Assembly: GCA_044508835.1 (NCBI GenBank)
Contig: JBIQHD010000015.1
Location: 39,271 to 103,270 of the forward strand
Source: JAKFDI01 sp044508835
GTDB lineage: Bacteria; Pseudomonadota; Gammaproteobacteria; Burkholderiales; Burkholderiaceae_C
Reading direction: 5' to 3'
Length of the DNA stretch: 64,000 nt
Below are positions 6,802-15,172 of the stretch, one piece after another (positions within the stretch are counted from its first letter, which is position 1; every line of letters begins with the position of its first letter). A program made the position numbers and the translations under genes. The notes under the pieces were generated by a model. It worked only from the letters and a program-made list of their open reading frames with translations, was not told the origin of the DNA and ran no database searches.

Positions 6802-9800
6802 ATGAACCGACAACCCATCCCACGGCGGCGGCGTGCCAAGGTCCGGCGCGGCGCAGGCCCGGCGGCACCGCGGCCCGCGCACGACCCGCTGGTCGAGCTC
6901 GCCGGCCGCATGGCCAGGATCGGCGGCTGGGCGCTCGACGTGGCGACGCGCGAGCTGCACTGGTCGGCCGAGGTGGCGGCCATCCACGAGATGCCGCCGG
7001 GCGCGCATCCCGACGCGGCCTCGGCGCTCGCGCTGTACCTGCCCGCGCACCGCCCGGTCATCGAGGCGGCCTTCCGGCGCTGCATCGACGACGGCACGCC
7101 CTTCGATCTGGAGCTGGAGGTCGTCACCACGGCCGGGCGCCGCCGCTGGGTGCGCACCATCGGCCAGGCCGAGCGCGGCGGCAGCGGCGCGGTCGCGCGC
7201 GTGGTCGGCGCGCTCGTGGACATCTCGGAGCGCCGGCAGGCCGAGCAGTCCCTGCGCGACCTGTCGGAGCGGCTGGGCGCCACGCTCGAAAGCATCAGCG
7301 ACGGGCTGCTCACCTTCGACAGGGACTGGCGCTTCACCTACGTCAACCGGCGCGGCGCGGAGATCCTCGGCGGCCGCACCCCCGAGGCGCTGATCGGGCG
7401 CACGGTGACGGAGGTGTTCCCCGACGCGGCGGGCAACGTCTTCATGCGCCGCTACGAAGAGGCGATGGCGCGCCAGGAGAGCGTCACCTTCGAGGCCTAC
7501 TACGAGCCGCTGGACCTGTGGCTGGAGGTGGTGGCCTACCCGTCGCCGCAGGCCCTGTCCGTCTACTACCACGGCATCAACGCGCGCAAGCAGGCGGAAG
7601 CCGAGCGCGCCGCGCTGCTGGAGCGCGAGCGCGTGGCGCGGCAGGAGGCTGAGGCGGCGCGCCGGCATTTCCGGGCGCTCTTCGAGTCGATGCCGGGCAT
7701 GTTCCTCGTGCTGCAGCCGCAGGACCTGACGATCCTCGCGGCGAGCGAAGGCTATCTCGAGGCGACGCGCACGCGCCGCGCCGACATCGTCGGCCGCCCG
7801 CTCTTCGAGGTGTTTCCCGCCGCGCCGCACGAGCCGCAGGCCGACGGCGAGCGCAACCTGCGCGCGTCGCTGGAGCGCGTGCGCCTGCTCGGCCAGCCCG
7901 ACGCGATGGCGGTGCAGCGCTATCCGATCCCCCTGCCGCCGGAGCTGGGCGGCGGCTTCGAGGAACGCTTCACCAGCGCCGTCAACTCGCCCGTGCTCGG
8001 GCCCGACGGGCGGGTGATCTCGATCATCCACCGCGTGGAGGACGTGACCGAGTACGTGCGCCTGCGCCGGCAGGGTGCGCGCGCGGACGACGGGACGGCC
8101 CCGCCCGACGCCGCCCTCGACCGCATGGCGGCCGACATCCTGCAGCGCTCGCGGGAGCTGCAGCAGATCAACGACCATCTGCGGGTGGTCCAGCGCGTGG
8201 CGCGCATCGGCAGCTGGCAGCTCGCCCTGCACGACGGCGGCCGGATGAGCTGGTCGCCCGAGACGGGCCGCATCCTCGGCCTCGAGCACGGCGCGCTCGG
8301 CGACCACTTCGAGTCCTTCCTCTCGCTCGTGCATCCCGACGACCGCCCGCGGCTGGCCGAGTACCGCGAGCGCGCCCGCCGCGGCGAGGGCGGGCTGGAG
8401 CTCGGCTACCGCGTGGTGTGCCCCGACGGGCGCGAGCGGCACCTGCACGCCATGGCGGAGGTGGCGCGCAACGACGCCGGCGTGCCCCACCTCCTGTACG
8501 GCACCGTGCAGGACGTGACCGAGCGCCATGCGGCCGACCTGCGGGTACAGGCGCAGCTCGCGCGGCTGCACCTGCTGCAGGACATCACCCGCGCCATCGG
8601 CGACCGGCTGCAGGTCGGCGACGTCCTGCACGCCGTGACCGACCGGCTGCAGCGGCAGCTGCCGCTCGCCTTCTGCGCCATCGCCCGCCGGGACGGCGCG
8701 GACGGCTGGATGCGGGTCGACAGCGTGCGCGAGGCGAACCCCGGCCTGGCCCGGCGCCTGGCGCTGGAGGAAGGCAGCCGCCTGTCCCTGCCGGAGAACG
8801 GCCTGGCCGCCTGCCTCGAGGGCCGACCGGTGCACGAGCCGGACGTGCGCATGCGCGACACGGCGCTGCACCGCCGCCTCGCCGCCGCGGGCCTGCACAG
8901 CGCGGTGTTCACGCCGCTGCAGGCCGAGGGCTGCACGCTCGGCGTGCTGGTCGCGGCGCGCACCGCGCCGCGCGGCTTCGCGCAGGAGGAGGTCGACTTC
9001 CTCGGGCAGCTCGCCGAGCACGCCGCGCTCGCCCTGCACCAGGCCGACCTGCACGGCAGGCTGCAGACCGCCTACGACGACCTGCGCCGCACGCAGCGCA
9101 CCGTGCTGCAGCACGAGCGGCTACGCGCCGTGGGGGCGATGGCCAGCGGCATCGCCCACGACATCAACAACGCCATCGCGCCCGCCGCGCTCTACGCCGA
9201 ATCGCTGCTCGACAAGGAAGCCGGCCTCAGCGAGGGCGGGCGGCGGCAGCTGCAGACCATCCAGCTCGCCATCGACGACGTGGCGGGCACGGTGGCGCGC
9301 ATGCGCGAGTTCTACCGCGAGGACGACGCCGCGGTGCCGGACACGCCGGTCGCGCTGAACGCGGTGGTGCGGCAGTCGATCGACCTGACGCAGGCGCGCT
9401 GGCGCGACATGCCGCGGCGCGCGGGCGTAGCCATCCGCGTCGAGGCCGTGCTGGACGAGGCGCTGCCCGACGTGCTGGCGAGCGAGCGCGAGATCCGGGA
9501 GGCGCTGGTGAACCTGATCTTCAACGCCGTGGACGCGATGCCGCAGGGCGGCACGCTGACGCTGCGCACCCGCATGGCCGGGCGCGGCCTGGACGATGCG
9601 CGCGTGGTGCTGGAAGTGGCGGACACCGGCGTCGGCATGGACGACGACACCCGCCGCCGCTGCATGGAGCCCTTCTTCACCACCAAGGGCGAGCGCGGCA
9701 CGGGCCTCGGCCTGGCGATGGTGTACGGCACGGCGCAGCGGCACCGCGCCGAGATCGAGATCGACAGCGCGCCCGCCCGCGGCACGACGGTGCGCATGGC

Positions 9801-9819
9801 GTTCCGCCCCGGCCCTTGA
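6802..9819 (+). CDS. Multi-PAS/GAF sensor histidine kinase
   Basis: 1005 residues, soluble. Domains in order: PAS1 with its C-terminal PAC strand (~30-140), PAS2 (~153-265), PAS3 (~288-405), PAS4 (~461-575), GAF (~590-735), HisKA (His786 in ASGIAHDINNAI), and HATPase (NLIFNAVDAMPQGG, DTGVGMDD, GERGTGLGLAMVYG). There is no receiver or membrane anchor, so it should sense cytoplasmic cues such as redox state, light or small molecules; no cofactor can be read from the sequence. The start at 6802 (MNRQPIP) is chosen because homology begins soon after and earlier in-frame starts run into the promoter region. A weak AGAGG lies ~12 bases upstream. Its transmitter closely matches that of the hybrid kinase at 11741-14107. 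Confidence 0.9.
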   Translation: MNRQPIPRRRRAKVRRGAGPAAPRPAHDPLVELAGRMARIGGWALDVATRELHWSAEVAAIHEMPPGAHPDAASALALYLPAHRPVIEAAFRRCIDDGTPFDLELEVVTTAGRRRWVRTIGQAERGGSGAVARVVGALVDISERRQAEQSLRDLSERLGATLESISDGLLTFDRDWRFTYVNRRGAEILGGRTPEALIGRTVTEVFPDAAGNVFMRRYEEAMARQESVTFEAYYEPLDLWLEVVAYPSPQALSVYYHGINARKQAEAERAALLERERVARQEAEAARRHFRALFESMPGMFLVLQPQDLTILAASEGYLEATRTRRADIVGRPLFEVFPAAPHEPQADGERNLRASLERVRLLGQPDAMAVQRYPIPLPPELGGGFEERFTSAVNSPVLGPDGRVISIIHRVEDVTEYVRLRRQGARADDGTAPPDAALDRMAADILQRSRELQQINDHLRVVQRVARIGSWQLALHDGGRMSWSPETGRILGLEHGALGDHFESFLSLVHPDDRPRLAEYRERARRGEGGLELGYRVVCPDGRERHLHAMAEVARNDAGVPHLLYGTVQDVTERHAADLRVQAQLARLHLLQDITRAIGDRLQVGDVLHAVTDRLQRQLPLAFCAIARRDGADGWMRVDSVREANPGLARRLALEEGSRLSLPENGLAACLEGRPVHEPDVRMRDTALHRRLAAAGLHSAVFTPLQAEGCTLGVLVAARTAPRGFAQEEVDFLGQLAEHAALALHQADLHGRLQTAYDDLRRTQRTVLQHERLRAVGAMASGIAHDINNAIAPAALYAESLLDKEAGLSEGGRRQLQTIQLAIDDVAGTVARMREFYREDDAAVPDTPVALNAVVRQSIDLTQARWRDMPRRAGVAIRVEAVLDEALPDVLASEREIREALVNLIFNAVDAMPQGGTLTLRTRMAGRGLDDARVVLEVADTGVGMDDDTRRRCMEPFFTTKGERGTGLGLAMVYGTAQRHRAEIEIDSAPARGTTVRMAFRPGP

Positions 9820-9858
9820 TCCTGTCCGGCCGCCGGCCGCGGAGATTCCTCAAGCCGC

Positions 9859-9877
9859 CTTAGGCGAATCGCCTAAG
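9859..9877. promoter_or_regulatory. Perfect 19-bp palindrome, candidate operator
   Basis: CTTAGGCGAATCGCCTAAG is two perfect 9-base arms around a single A. It lies 40 bases after the PAS-kinase stop and 69 bases before the sigma-like gene. The centre is too tight to fold into a useful RNA hairpin, which favours a protein-binding site. The symmetry suits a dimeric LuxR/FixJ-class regulator such as the one at 4369-5034; that assignment is inference. Confidence 0.55.
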
Positions 9878-9946
9878 CCGTGCGGTCCCGGCGGTGCGAA
9901 CGTAGCGGTCGACGCTTCGCCACGACGATCACCCGGGACCCGACAC

Positions 9947-10609
9947 ATGCAACACACGGCCAGCCATCCGATCCCCGCGCGGGACACGACCCGACACGCC
10001 AGTGAGCGCCGCCTGATGGTCAAGCTCGCGCGCCACCTCGTGAGCACCGTGAAGACGGGCCGCGGCGGCTCGCGCGCCACGCAGGGCACCTACGCCTCGC
10101 GCCGCATCAGCGCCCTCACCTTCGCGGTGATGCCGCCGCTGCACACCCTCCCGCCCGCCGTGCAGGCGCAGCAGCGCCGCATCCGGGCCGCCGTCGCGGA
10201 ACTGCAGCTGCGGCTGGAGCGCGCGCCGTGCGCCCGCGAGCTGGCCGCGGCGCTGGACTGGCCCATCGCCGACCTCTTCCACGCCATGCTCGCGGCCGGC
10301 GCCGGCGGCCTGCGGGCGGGCGACCCGCCCATCGAGGCGCTCGACGACGCGGCCGAGGCGGCCCCGGGCGCCGGGCTGCACCTGCGGGTCGGCGGCTCGC
10401 CGCGCCAGCGGCTGAGCGCCCTGCTCAGCGGCTTCTTCGACCTGGGCGACCGGGAGCAGCTGGTGCTGCTCATGCTGGCCGACCGCCGCATGGCGCACGA
10501 CGACGCGGCCCGCGCCTTCGGCGACACCACCGAGCGCGTGCGGCAGCTGCACGACGGCGCGGTGGGCAAGCTGCTGCGGCACCTCACGGCGACGCCCGCG
10601 AGCCACTGA
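9947..10609 (+). CDS. Small sigma-28 (FliA)-like protein lacking region 2
   Basis: 220 residues from the ATG at 9947. Residues ~75-118 align with sigma region 3 of FliA (RIRAAVAELQLRLERAP, ELAAALDWPIADLFHAML). Residues ~155-213 align without gaps with region 4 (LGDREQLVLLMLADRR, then TERVRQLHDGAVGKLLRHL, where FliA has xSRVSQLHSQAxxRLR). Region 2, which binds core polymerase and melts the -10 element, is absent. In its place are ~70 basic residues with no recognisable domain. It could act as a -35/core-binding modulator, an anti-sigma decoy, or a decaying fliA copy. The stop codon is intact and the frame is full length. Shorter starts are possible at 10015 or 10130. It faces the chemosensory operon, 22 bases away. 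Confidence 0.6.
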   Translation: MQHTASHPIPARDTTRHASERRLMVKLARHLVSTVKTGRGGSRATQGTYASRRISALTFAVMPPLHTLPPAVQAQQRRIRAAVAELQLRLERAPCARELAAALDWPIADLFHAMLAAGAGGLRAGDPPIEALDDAAEAAPGAGLHLRVGGSPRQRLSALLSGFFDLGDREQLVLLMLADRRMAHDDAARAFGDTTERVRQLHDGAVGKLLRHLTATPASH

Positions 10610-10631
10610 CGCGCGCCGTCCGGAAGGCGGG

Positions 10632-11744
10632 TCAGCCGCCGGGGAACCAGAGGCGGAACGTCGCCCCCTCGTCCGGGGCGGACTCGGCGCTCACCGTGCC
10701 GCCGTGGCGCTCGATGATGCGGCGCACGTTCGCGAGCCCCATGCCGTTGCCCTCGAAGTCCTCGGTGCGGTGCAGCCGCTGGAAGGGCGAGAACAGCCGG
10801 TCCGCGTAGGCCGGGTCGAAGCCCACGCCGTTGTCGCGCACCCACACGGTGTGCCCGCCCCTGGACGCCGGCTCGGCGCCCACCTCGATCAGCGACTTCG
10901 CGCGCTTGCCGCTGTACTTCAGCGCGTTGGACAGCAGGTTGACGAACACCTGCTCCAGCAGCGAGGCATCGCCGCGCACCGTGGGCAGGGGCGCGATCAC
11001 CCACTCGACCGGGTGGTCCGGCGTGGGCACGTCGAGCGCCAGGCGGGCCGTGCGCACCGTCTCGTCCAGGTCGACCTGCGCCTGCTGCACGGGCCTGTCG
11101 CCCATGCGGGCGAAGGCCAGCAGGTCGGCGATCATGCGGTCGCCGCGCTCGCCGGCGGCGATGACGCGGGCGAGGTACCCCTCGCTCGGCCCGGCCAGGC
11201 GGCCGGCATTCAGCTCCTGCACGATGCGCGAGAAGCCGAGCACGGCCAGCAGCGGCCCGCGCAGGTCGTGGGCGATGCGCGCCGCGAAGCTGTCGAGCTC
11301 GCGGTTGGCCGCCTCGAGCTGCTGCGTGCGCCGCGCCACGGCCTCCTGCAGCTCGCGGTTGTGCACGCGCAGCCGGCGGATCTCGATCGCGCGCTGCAGC
11401 ACCGGGCGGATCGACGCGAGGCGAAAGGGCTTGAGCACGTAGTCGAGCGCGCCGACCTTCATGGCCTCCACCGCCGTCGGGATGCTGCCCTGCCCTGTCA
11501 TCAGCACCGGCACCAGGCCCGGCTGCAGCTCCAGCGAGCGGCGGATGAGCGCGATGCCGTCCATCTCGGGCATGTTGAGGTCGCTCAGCATGACGTCGAA
11601 GTCCCGCTCGCCCAGCGCCTTCAGCGCCTCGCCCGGCGTGCCGCAGCCGAGCACGGCGTAGCCCTCCTCCTCGAGCACCGTGCACAGCGCGTCCAGCTGC
11701 GGCCGTTCGTCGTCGACCACGATCAGTTGTGCCACCGCCGTCAT
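10632..11744 (-). CDS. Receiver-histidine kinase (REC-coiled coil-HisKA-HATPase), last gene of the chemosensory operon
   Basis: 370 residues, soluble. The receiver (Asp55 in VMLSDLNMPEMDG, Lys in YVLKPF) is followed by a helix (~118-155) and HisKA (His159 in AARIAHDLRGPLLAVLGFS). The ATPase domain is close to the bacteriophytochrome type, with FVNLLSNALKYSGKRA, VRDNGVGFDP, FQRLHRTEDFEGNGMGLA. The start at 11744 overlaps the stop of the upstream hybrid kinase as ATGA. Its receiver is a plausible target of the CheA or hybrid kinase encoded upstream, which would pass the signal into a further His-Asp relay. It has no DNA-binding or GGDEF output. Confidence 0.9.
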   Translation of the reverse strand: MTAVAQLIVVDDERPQLDALCTVLEEEGYAVLGCGTPGEALKALGERDFDVMLSDLNMPEMDGIALIRRSLELQPGLVPVLMTGQGSIPTAVEAMKVGALDYVLKPFRLASIRPVLQRAIEIRRLRVHNRELQEAVARRTQQLEAANRELDSFAARIAHDLRGPLLAVLGFSRIVQELNAGRLAGPSEGYLARVIAAGERGDRMIADLLAFARMGDRPVQQAQVDLDETVRTARLALDVPTPDHPVEWVIAPLPTVRGDASLLEQVFVNLLSNALKYSGKRAKSLIEVGAEPASRGGHTVWVRDNGVGFDPAYADRLFSPFQRLHRTEDFEGNGMGLANVRRIIERHGGTVSAESAPDEGATFRLWFPGG

Positions 11745-14107
11745 GCCTGCGCCTTTCCCGTCGTTGCGCCCGCGGCCGCGCAGCGGGCCAGCACCGCGCG
11801 CAGCTGGTGCATCGCCGGCGGCTTGCCGAGCAGGTAGTCCACGCCCTCGGGCATCTCGCCGTCCTCGGCCATGCGCCGGCCCCAGCCGGTGAGCATGATC
11901 ACCGGCGTCGCCTGCGAGGCCTGCTTCACGCCGCGGGCGACCTGCCGCCCGTCCACGCCGGGCATGCCGAGGTCGGTGATCACCGCCTCGAAGCCCGCGC
12001 CGCCGGCCAGGGCGGCGTGGAACGCGTCCAGGCCTTCCTGCCCGCCGGCGGCCGTCGCCACGCGGTGGCCCTCGCTGCCCAGCACGTCGGACAGGGAGCG
12101 CAGCAGCGCCGGGTCGCCGTCGATCAGCAGGAGCTTCAGGGGCCGGGCCGGCTCGGCGGGCAGGTCGAGCGCCGCCCAGTCGGTGTCCGCCAGCGCCTTG
12201 GAGTGGGCCTTGGCGAACACCAGCCGCACCGCCGTGCCCTTGCCCGGCGCGCTGTCGATCTCGACGCTGCCGCCGTTGCGCTGCATGGTGCCGTAGACCA
12301 TGGGCAGGCCCAGGCCGGTCCCGCGGTCGCCCTTGGTGGTGAAGAAGGGCTCGAAGCAGCGCCGGCGCGTCTCGTCGTCCATGCCGACGCCGCTGTCGCG
12401 CACCTCGACGTGGACGCGCTCGCTGCCGTCGGCGCCGAAGTCGGTGCCGGTGCGCACGGTGAGCGTGCCGCCGGCCGGCATGGCGTCGACCGCGTTGAAC
12501 ACCAGGTTCGTCAGCGCCTCGCGGATCTCGCCCTCGGCGGCCGCGTGCACGCGCGGCAGGTCGTCCGCGAGGTCGGTGGCCACGTCGATCAGCACGCCGG
12601 CCTGCTGCGCCATGTCGCGCCAGCGCGCGCGCGTGAGCTCGATCGCCTGCCGCGCGATCAGCGCCAGGTCGATCGGGGCGCCCTGCTGCTCGGCGTCGCG
12701 CGGGCGGTAGAACTCGCGCAGGCGGGCTACCGTCTCGGCCACGTCGTCGATGGCGCGCTGGATGGTCTCCAGGTGCTCGCGGCCGCGGGGGGTGAGGTTC
12801 GGCTCGCGCGCGAGCAGCGACTCGGTGTACAGCGCCACCGGCGAGATGGCGTTGTTGATGTCGTGGGCGATGCCGCTGGCCATCTGGCCGAGCGCGCGCA
12901 GGCGCTCTTGCTGCAGCACCATCTGCTGGGTCTCGTGCAGCTCGTCGTAGGCGCGCCGCAGCTCGCCGTGCAGTCGGGCCTGCGAGGCGGCCAGGGCCAC
13001 GTGCTCGCTGAGCTGCACGAGGAATTCGAGATCGGCGTCCGAGAACGCGCGGCCGTGGCGCCGCGCCGCGACGACGAGGCCGAAGCTGCGCTCGTCCACG
13101 CGCAGCGGCGCGAGCACGGCGCTGCCCAGGCCCTCGGCCTCCAGCCGCCGCACGAGCGCGGAGGGCCGCGGGCCCGGCGCGGCCTCGTGCACCAGGGCGC
13201 CGGCGAGGCAGCGGTGCACGGCGGGGTCGTCGGTCGACAGGCTGCCGGCCTGGCGCAGGCCGAGGCGCTCGACCGCCTCCGCGCTGCGCGCGCCGGCGCC
13301 GCCGAGGGCGATGCGCCCCTGGACTTCGTCGTACAGCGCCACGGCGCACAGGTCGACCGGCAGCTGCTCCTCGAGGCTGTCGCACATCACCGCGAAGATG
13401 CGGTTCAGGTCCGTGCCGCGGCTGATCGCCCGCGTGGTCTCGCGCAGCAGCTGCAGCCGCGCCAGCTTCTCCTTGAGGCTCACCTCGGCGCGCTTGCGCT
13501 CCTCGATCTCCTGGTCGAGCTCGCGCGTGCGCCGCGTCACGGCGACCTCGAGCCCTTCGTTGAGCAGCGTGAGCTCCTCCTGCACGCGCGACAGCTCCTG
13601 GTTGCGCTGCACCGCCGCCTCGTAGGTCGACAGCAGCAGGTTGAGGATCTGCAGCCGGTTCGAGGTGATGAAGAACTTGCGGTTGGCGAAGAAGATCTCC
13701 ACGCCCATCTGCGCGCTGTCGGCGCCGCCGAGGTGGCGGCTGGCGAGCAGCGAGTCGATGCGGGCGAGCAGGTGGCGCTCGTTGTAGGGCTTGAAGAGGA
13801 AGCTGTCGGCGCCGGCCTCCAGCCCGCGGATCACGTCCGCCGGGTCGTTGAGCGAGGTCAGCAGCATCACCGGCACGTCGGCGTGCAGCGCCTTGATCGC
13901 CGCGCAGAGCACGTAGCCGTCCATCTCGGGCATCACCACGTCGGTGAGCACGAGGGCCGGCGGCTGCCGCCGGACCCGGTCGAGCGCCTCGCGCCCGTTG
14001 GCGGCGACGGCCACGCGGTAGCCGCGCCTTTCCAGGGTGAACCGCAGCTGCTGCGCCTGCGTCGGGCTGTCTTCCGCGAGCAGGATGTCTCGGTGGTCGT
14101 CTTGCAT
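11741..14107 (-). CDS. Hybrid histidine kinase (REC-GAF-HisKA-HATPase-REC)
   Basis: 788 residues. Receiver 1 (residues 8-125) has Asp56 in LVLTDVVMPEMDG and Lys in FLFKPY. A coiled coil at ~165-220 leads to a GAF domain (~225-375). HisKA carries His415 in ASGIAHDINNAI. HATPase has the N box (LVFNAVDAMPAGG) and GDRGTGLGLPMVYG. The C-terminal receiver has Asp712 in AVITDLGMPGVDG and a conserved Lys in YLLGKPP. With receivers at both ends it can be both a target and a source of phosphate. It lies 9 bases after cheB and overlaps the next gene by 4 bases, so it belongs to the chemosensory operon. Over a 59-residue His-box segment it shares 43 identities with the PAS kinase at 6802-9819 (counted by eye). 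Confidence 0.92.
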   Translation of the reverse strand: MQDDHRDILLAEDSPTQAQQLRFTLERRGYRVAVAANGREALDRVRRQPPALVLTDVVMPEMDGYVLCAAIKALHADVPVMLLTSLNDPADVIRGLEAGADSFLFKPYNERHLLARIDSLLASRHLGGADSAQMGVEIFFANRKFFITSNRLQILNLLLSTYEAAVQRNQELSRVQEELTLLNEGLEVAVTRRTRELDQEIEERKRAEVSLKEKLARLQLLRETTRAISRGTDLNRIFAVMCDSLEEQLPVDLCAVALYDEVQGRIALGGAGARSAEAVERLGLRQAGSLSTDDPAVHRCLAGALVHEAAPGPRPSALVRRLEAEGLGSAVLAPLRVDERSFGLVVAARRHGRAFSDADLEFLVQLSEHVALAASQARLHGELRRAYDELHETQQMVLQQERLRALGQMASGIAHDINNAISPVALYTESLLAREPNLTPRGREHLETIQRAIDDVAETVARLREFYRPRDAEQQGAPIDLALIARQAIELTRARWRDMAQQAGVLIDVATDLADDLPRVHAAAEGEIREALTNLVFNAVDAMPAGGTLTVRTGTDFGADGSERVHVEVRDSGVGMDDETRRRCFEPFFTTKGDRGTGLGLPMVYGTMQRNGGSVEIDSAPGKGTAVRLVFAKAHSKALADTDWAALDLPAEPARPLKLLLIDGDPALLRSLSDVLGSEGHRVATAAGGQEGLDAFHAALAGGAGFEAVITDLGMPGVDGRQVARGVKQASQATPVIMLTGWGRRMAEDGEMPEGVDYLLGKPPAMHQLRAVLARCAAAGATTGKAQA

Positions 14108-14116
14108 GGCCGTGGG

Positions 14117-15172
14117 CTATGGGAGGGGCGCGAGGCTCGCCAGCTTGCCGGCGATGGCCTCCGGTGAAAGGACGTGGGACGCGGCGCCGGCCTTGACGGC
14201 CTGGCCCGGCATGCCGAAGACGACGCAGGACGCTTCGTCCTGCACCAGCGTGAGCGCGCCTTCGTCCTTCAGGCGCAGCAGCTCCTCGACGCCGTCGCGC
14301 CCCATGCCGGTGAGCAGCACGGCCACCACGCGGGAGGCCATGGGCACGATCGAGCGGAACAGGAAAGACACCGCCGGGCGCACGCCGTTCTCGGCCGGCG
14401 CCTCGGCGAGCACGATGCGGTCGTCGCCGCCCAGGCCCATGTGCAGGCCGTCGGGCGCGAGGTAGGCCTGGCCGGCCAGCGCCGGCTCGCCGTCGGCGGC
14501 GATGCGCACGGGAAAGCCCGTCGACTGCTGCAGCCACTCGCAGAAGCTGGAGACGAATCCCGCCGCCATGTGCTGCACGATGAGCACGGGCATGGGCAGG
14601 TGGCGCGGCAGGCCGCGCAGCAGCGTCTGCAGCACGAGGGGCCCGCCGGTCGAGGCGCCGATGGCGATGAGCCGCGGCGAGGCCGCGCACCGGTGCCCGC
14701 CCCCCGGCCGGGCGGCCGGCTTCGCCAGGCCCGGCTGCGGCCAGCGGCGCACCACCTTCACCTCGGACATGAGCTTGACGGTCTCGGTCAGCGTGCGGGC
14801 GGTGTCCGCATGCCCCGGGTGGCCGAAGCCGTGCGGGAGGGGCACCATCGCCAGCGCGCCCGATGCCTGGGCCAGCGGCTGCGCGCCGGCGTCGTGCGGC
14901 TCCATGCCGCTCACGATGACCACCGGCGTCGGGCAGGTCTCCATGATGCGGCGGGTGGCCTCGAAGCCGCCCATGCCGGGCATGTGCACGTCCATCGTGA
15001 TGATGGCCGGGCGCAGCCGGTGCGCGGCCTCGATCGCCGCCTGGCCGTCTCGCGCCACGCCCACCACGCGGATGGCCGGGTCGGCGCCCAGCACCGCCTG
15101 CAGGAATTCGGCGACGGCCGCCGAGTCCTCGACGACGAGCACGGAGACGGAGCCGGGTTCGAGGCGGCTCAT
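14117..15172 (-). CDS. cheB: CheB protein-glutamate methylesterase
   Basis: 351 residues. An N-terminal receiver (Asp61 in IITMDVHMPGMGG) is joined through a ~30-residue basic/Pro linker to the methylesterase domain. The catalytic triad is visible: Ser174 (GASTGGP), His201 (VQHM) and Asp293 (TGMGRDG). It demethylates or deamidates glutamate residues of the MCP encoded two genes upstream and is activated by phosphate from CheA. It overlaps cheA by 4 bases. Length and order match WspF of Wsp-type systems. CheD and CheZ genes are absent. Confidence 0.93.
   Translation of the reverse strand: MSRLEPGSVSVLVVEDSAAVAEFLQAVLGADPAIRVVGVARDGQAAIEAAHRLRPAIITMDVHMPGMGGFEATRRIMETCPTPVVIVSGMEPHDAGAQPLAQASGALAMVPLPHGFGHPGHADTARTLTETVKLMSEVKVVRRWPQPGLAKPAARPGGGHRCAASPRLIAIGASTGGPLVLQTLLRGLPRHLPMPVLIVQHMAAGFVSSFCEWLQQSTGFPVRIAADGEPALAGQAYLAPDGLHMGLGGDDRIVLAEAPAENGVRPAVSFLFRSIVPMASRVVAVLLTGMGRDGVEELLRLKDEGALTLVQDEASCVVFGMPGQAVKAGAASHVLSPEAIAGKLASLAPLP

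Noticed and set aside
9596..9946. N-terminal extension of the sigma-like protein that could hold region 2
   Set aside because: The frame overlaps the kinase gene, is Ala/Arg/Ser-rich and shows no region 2 motif.
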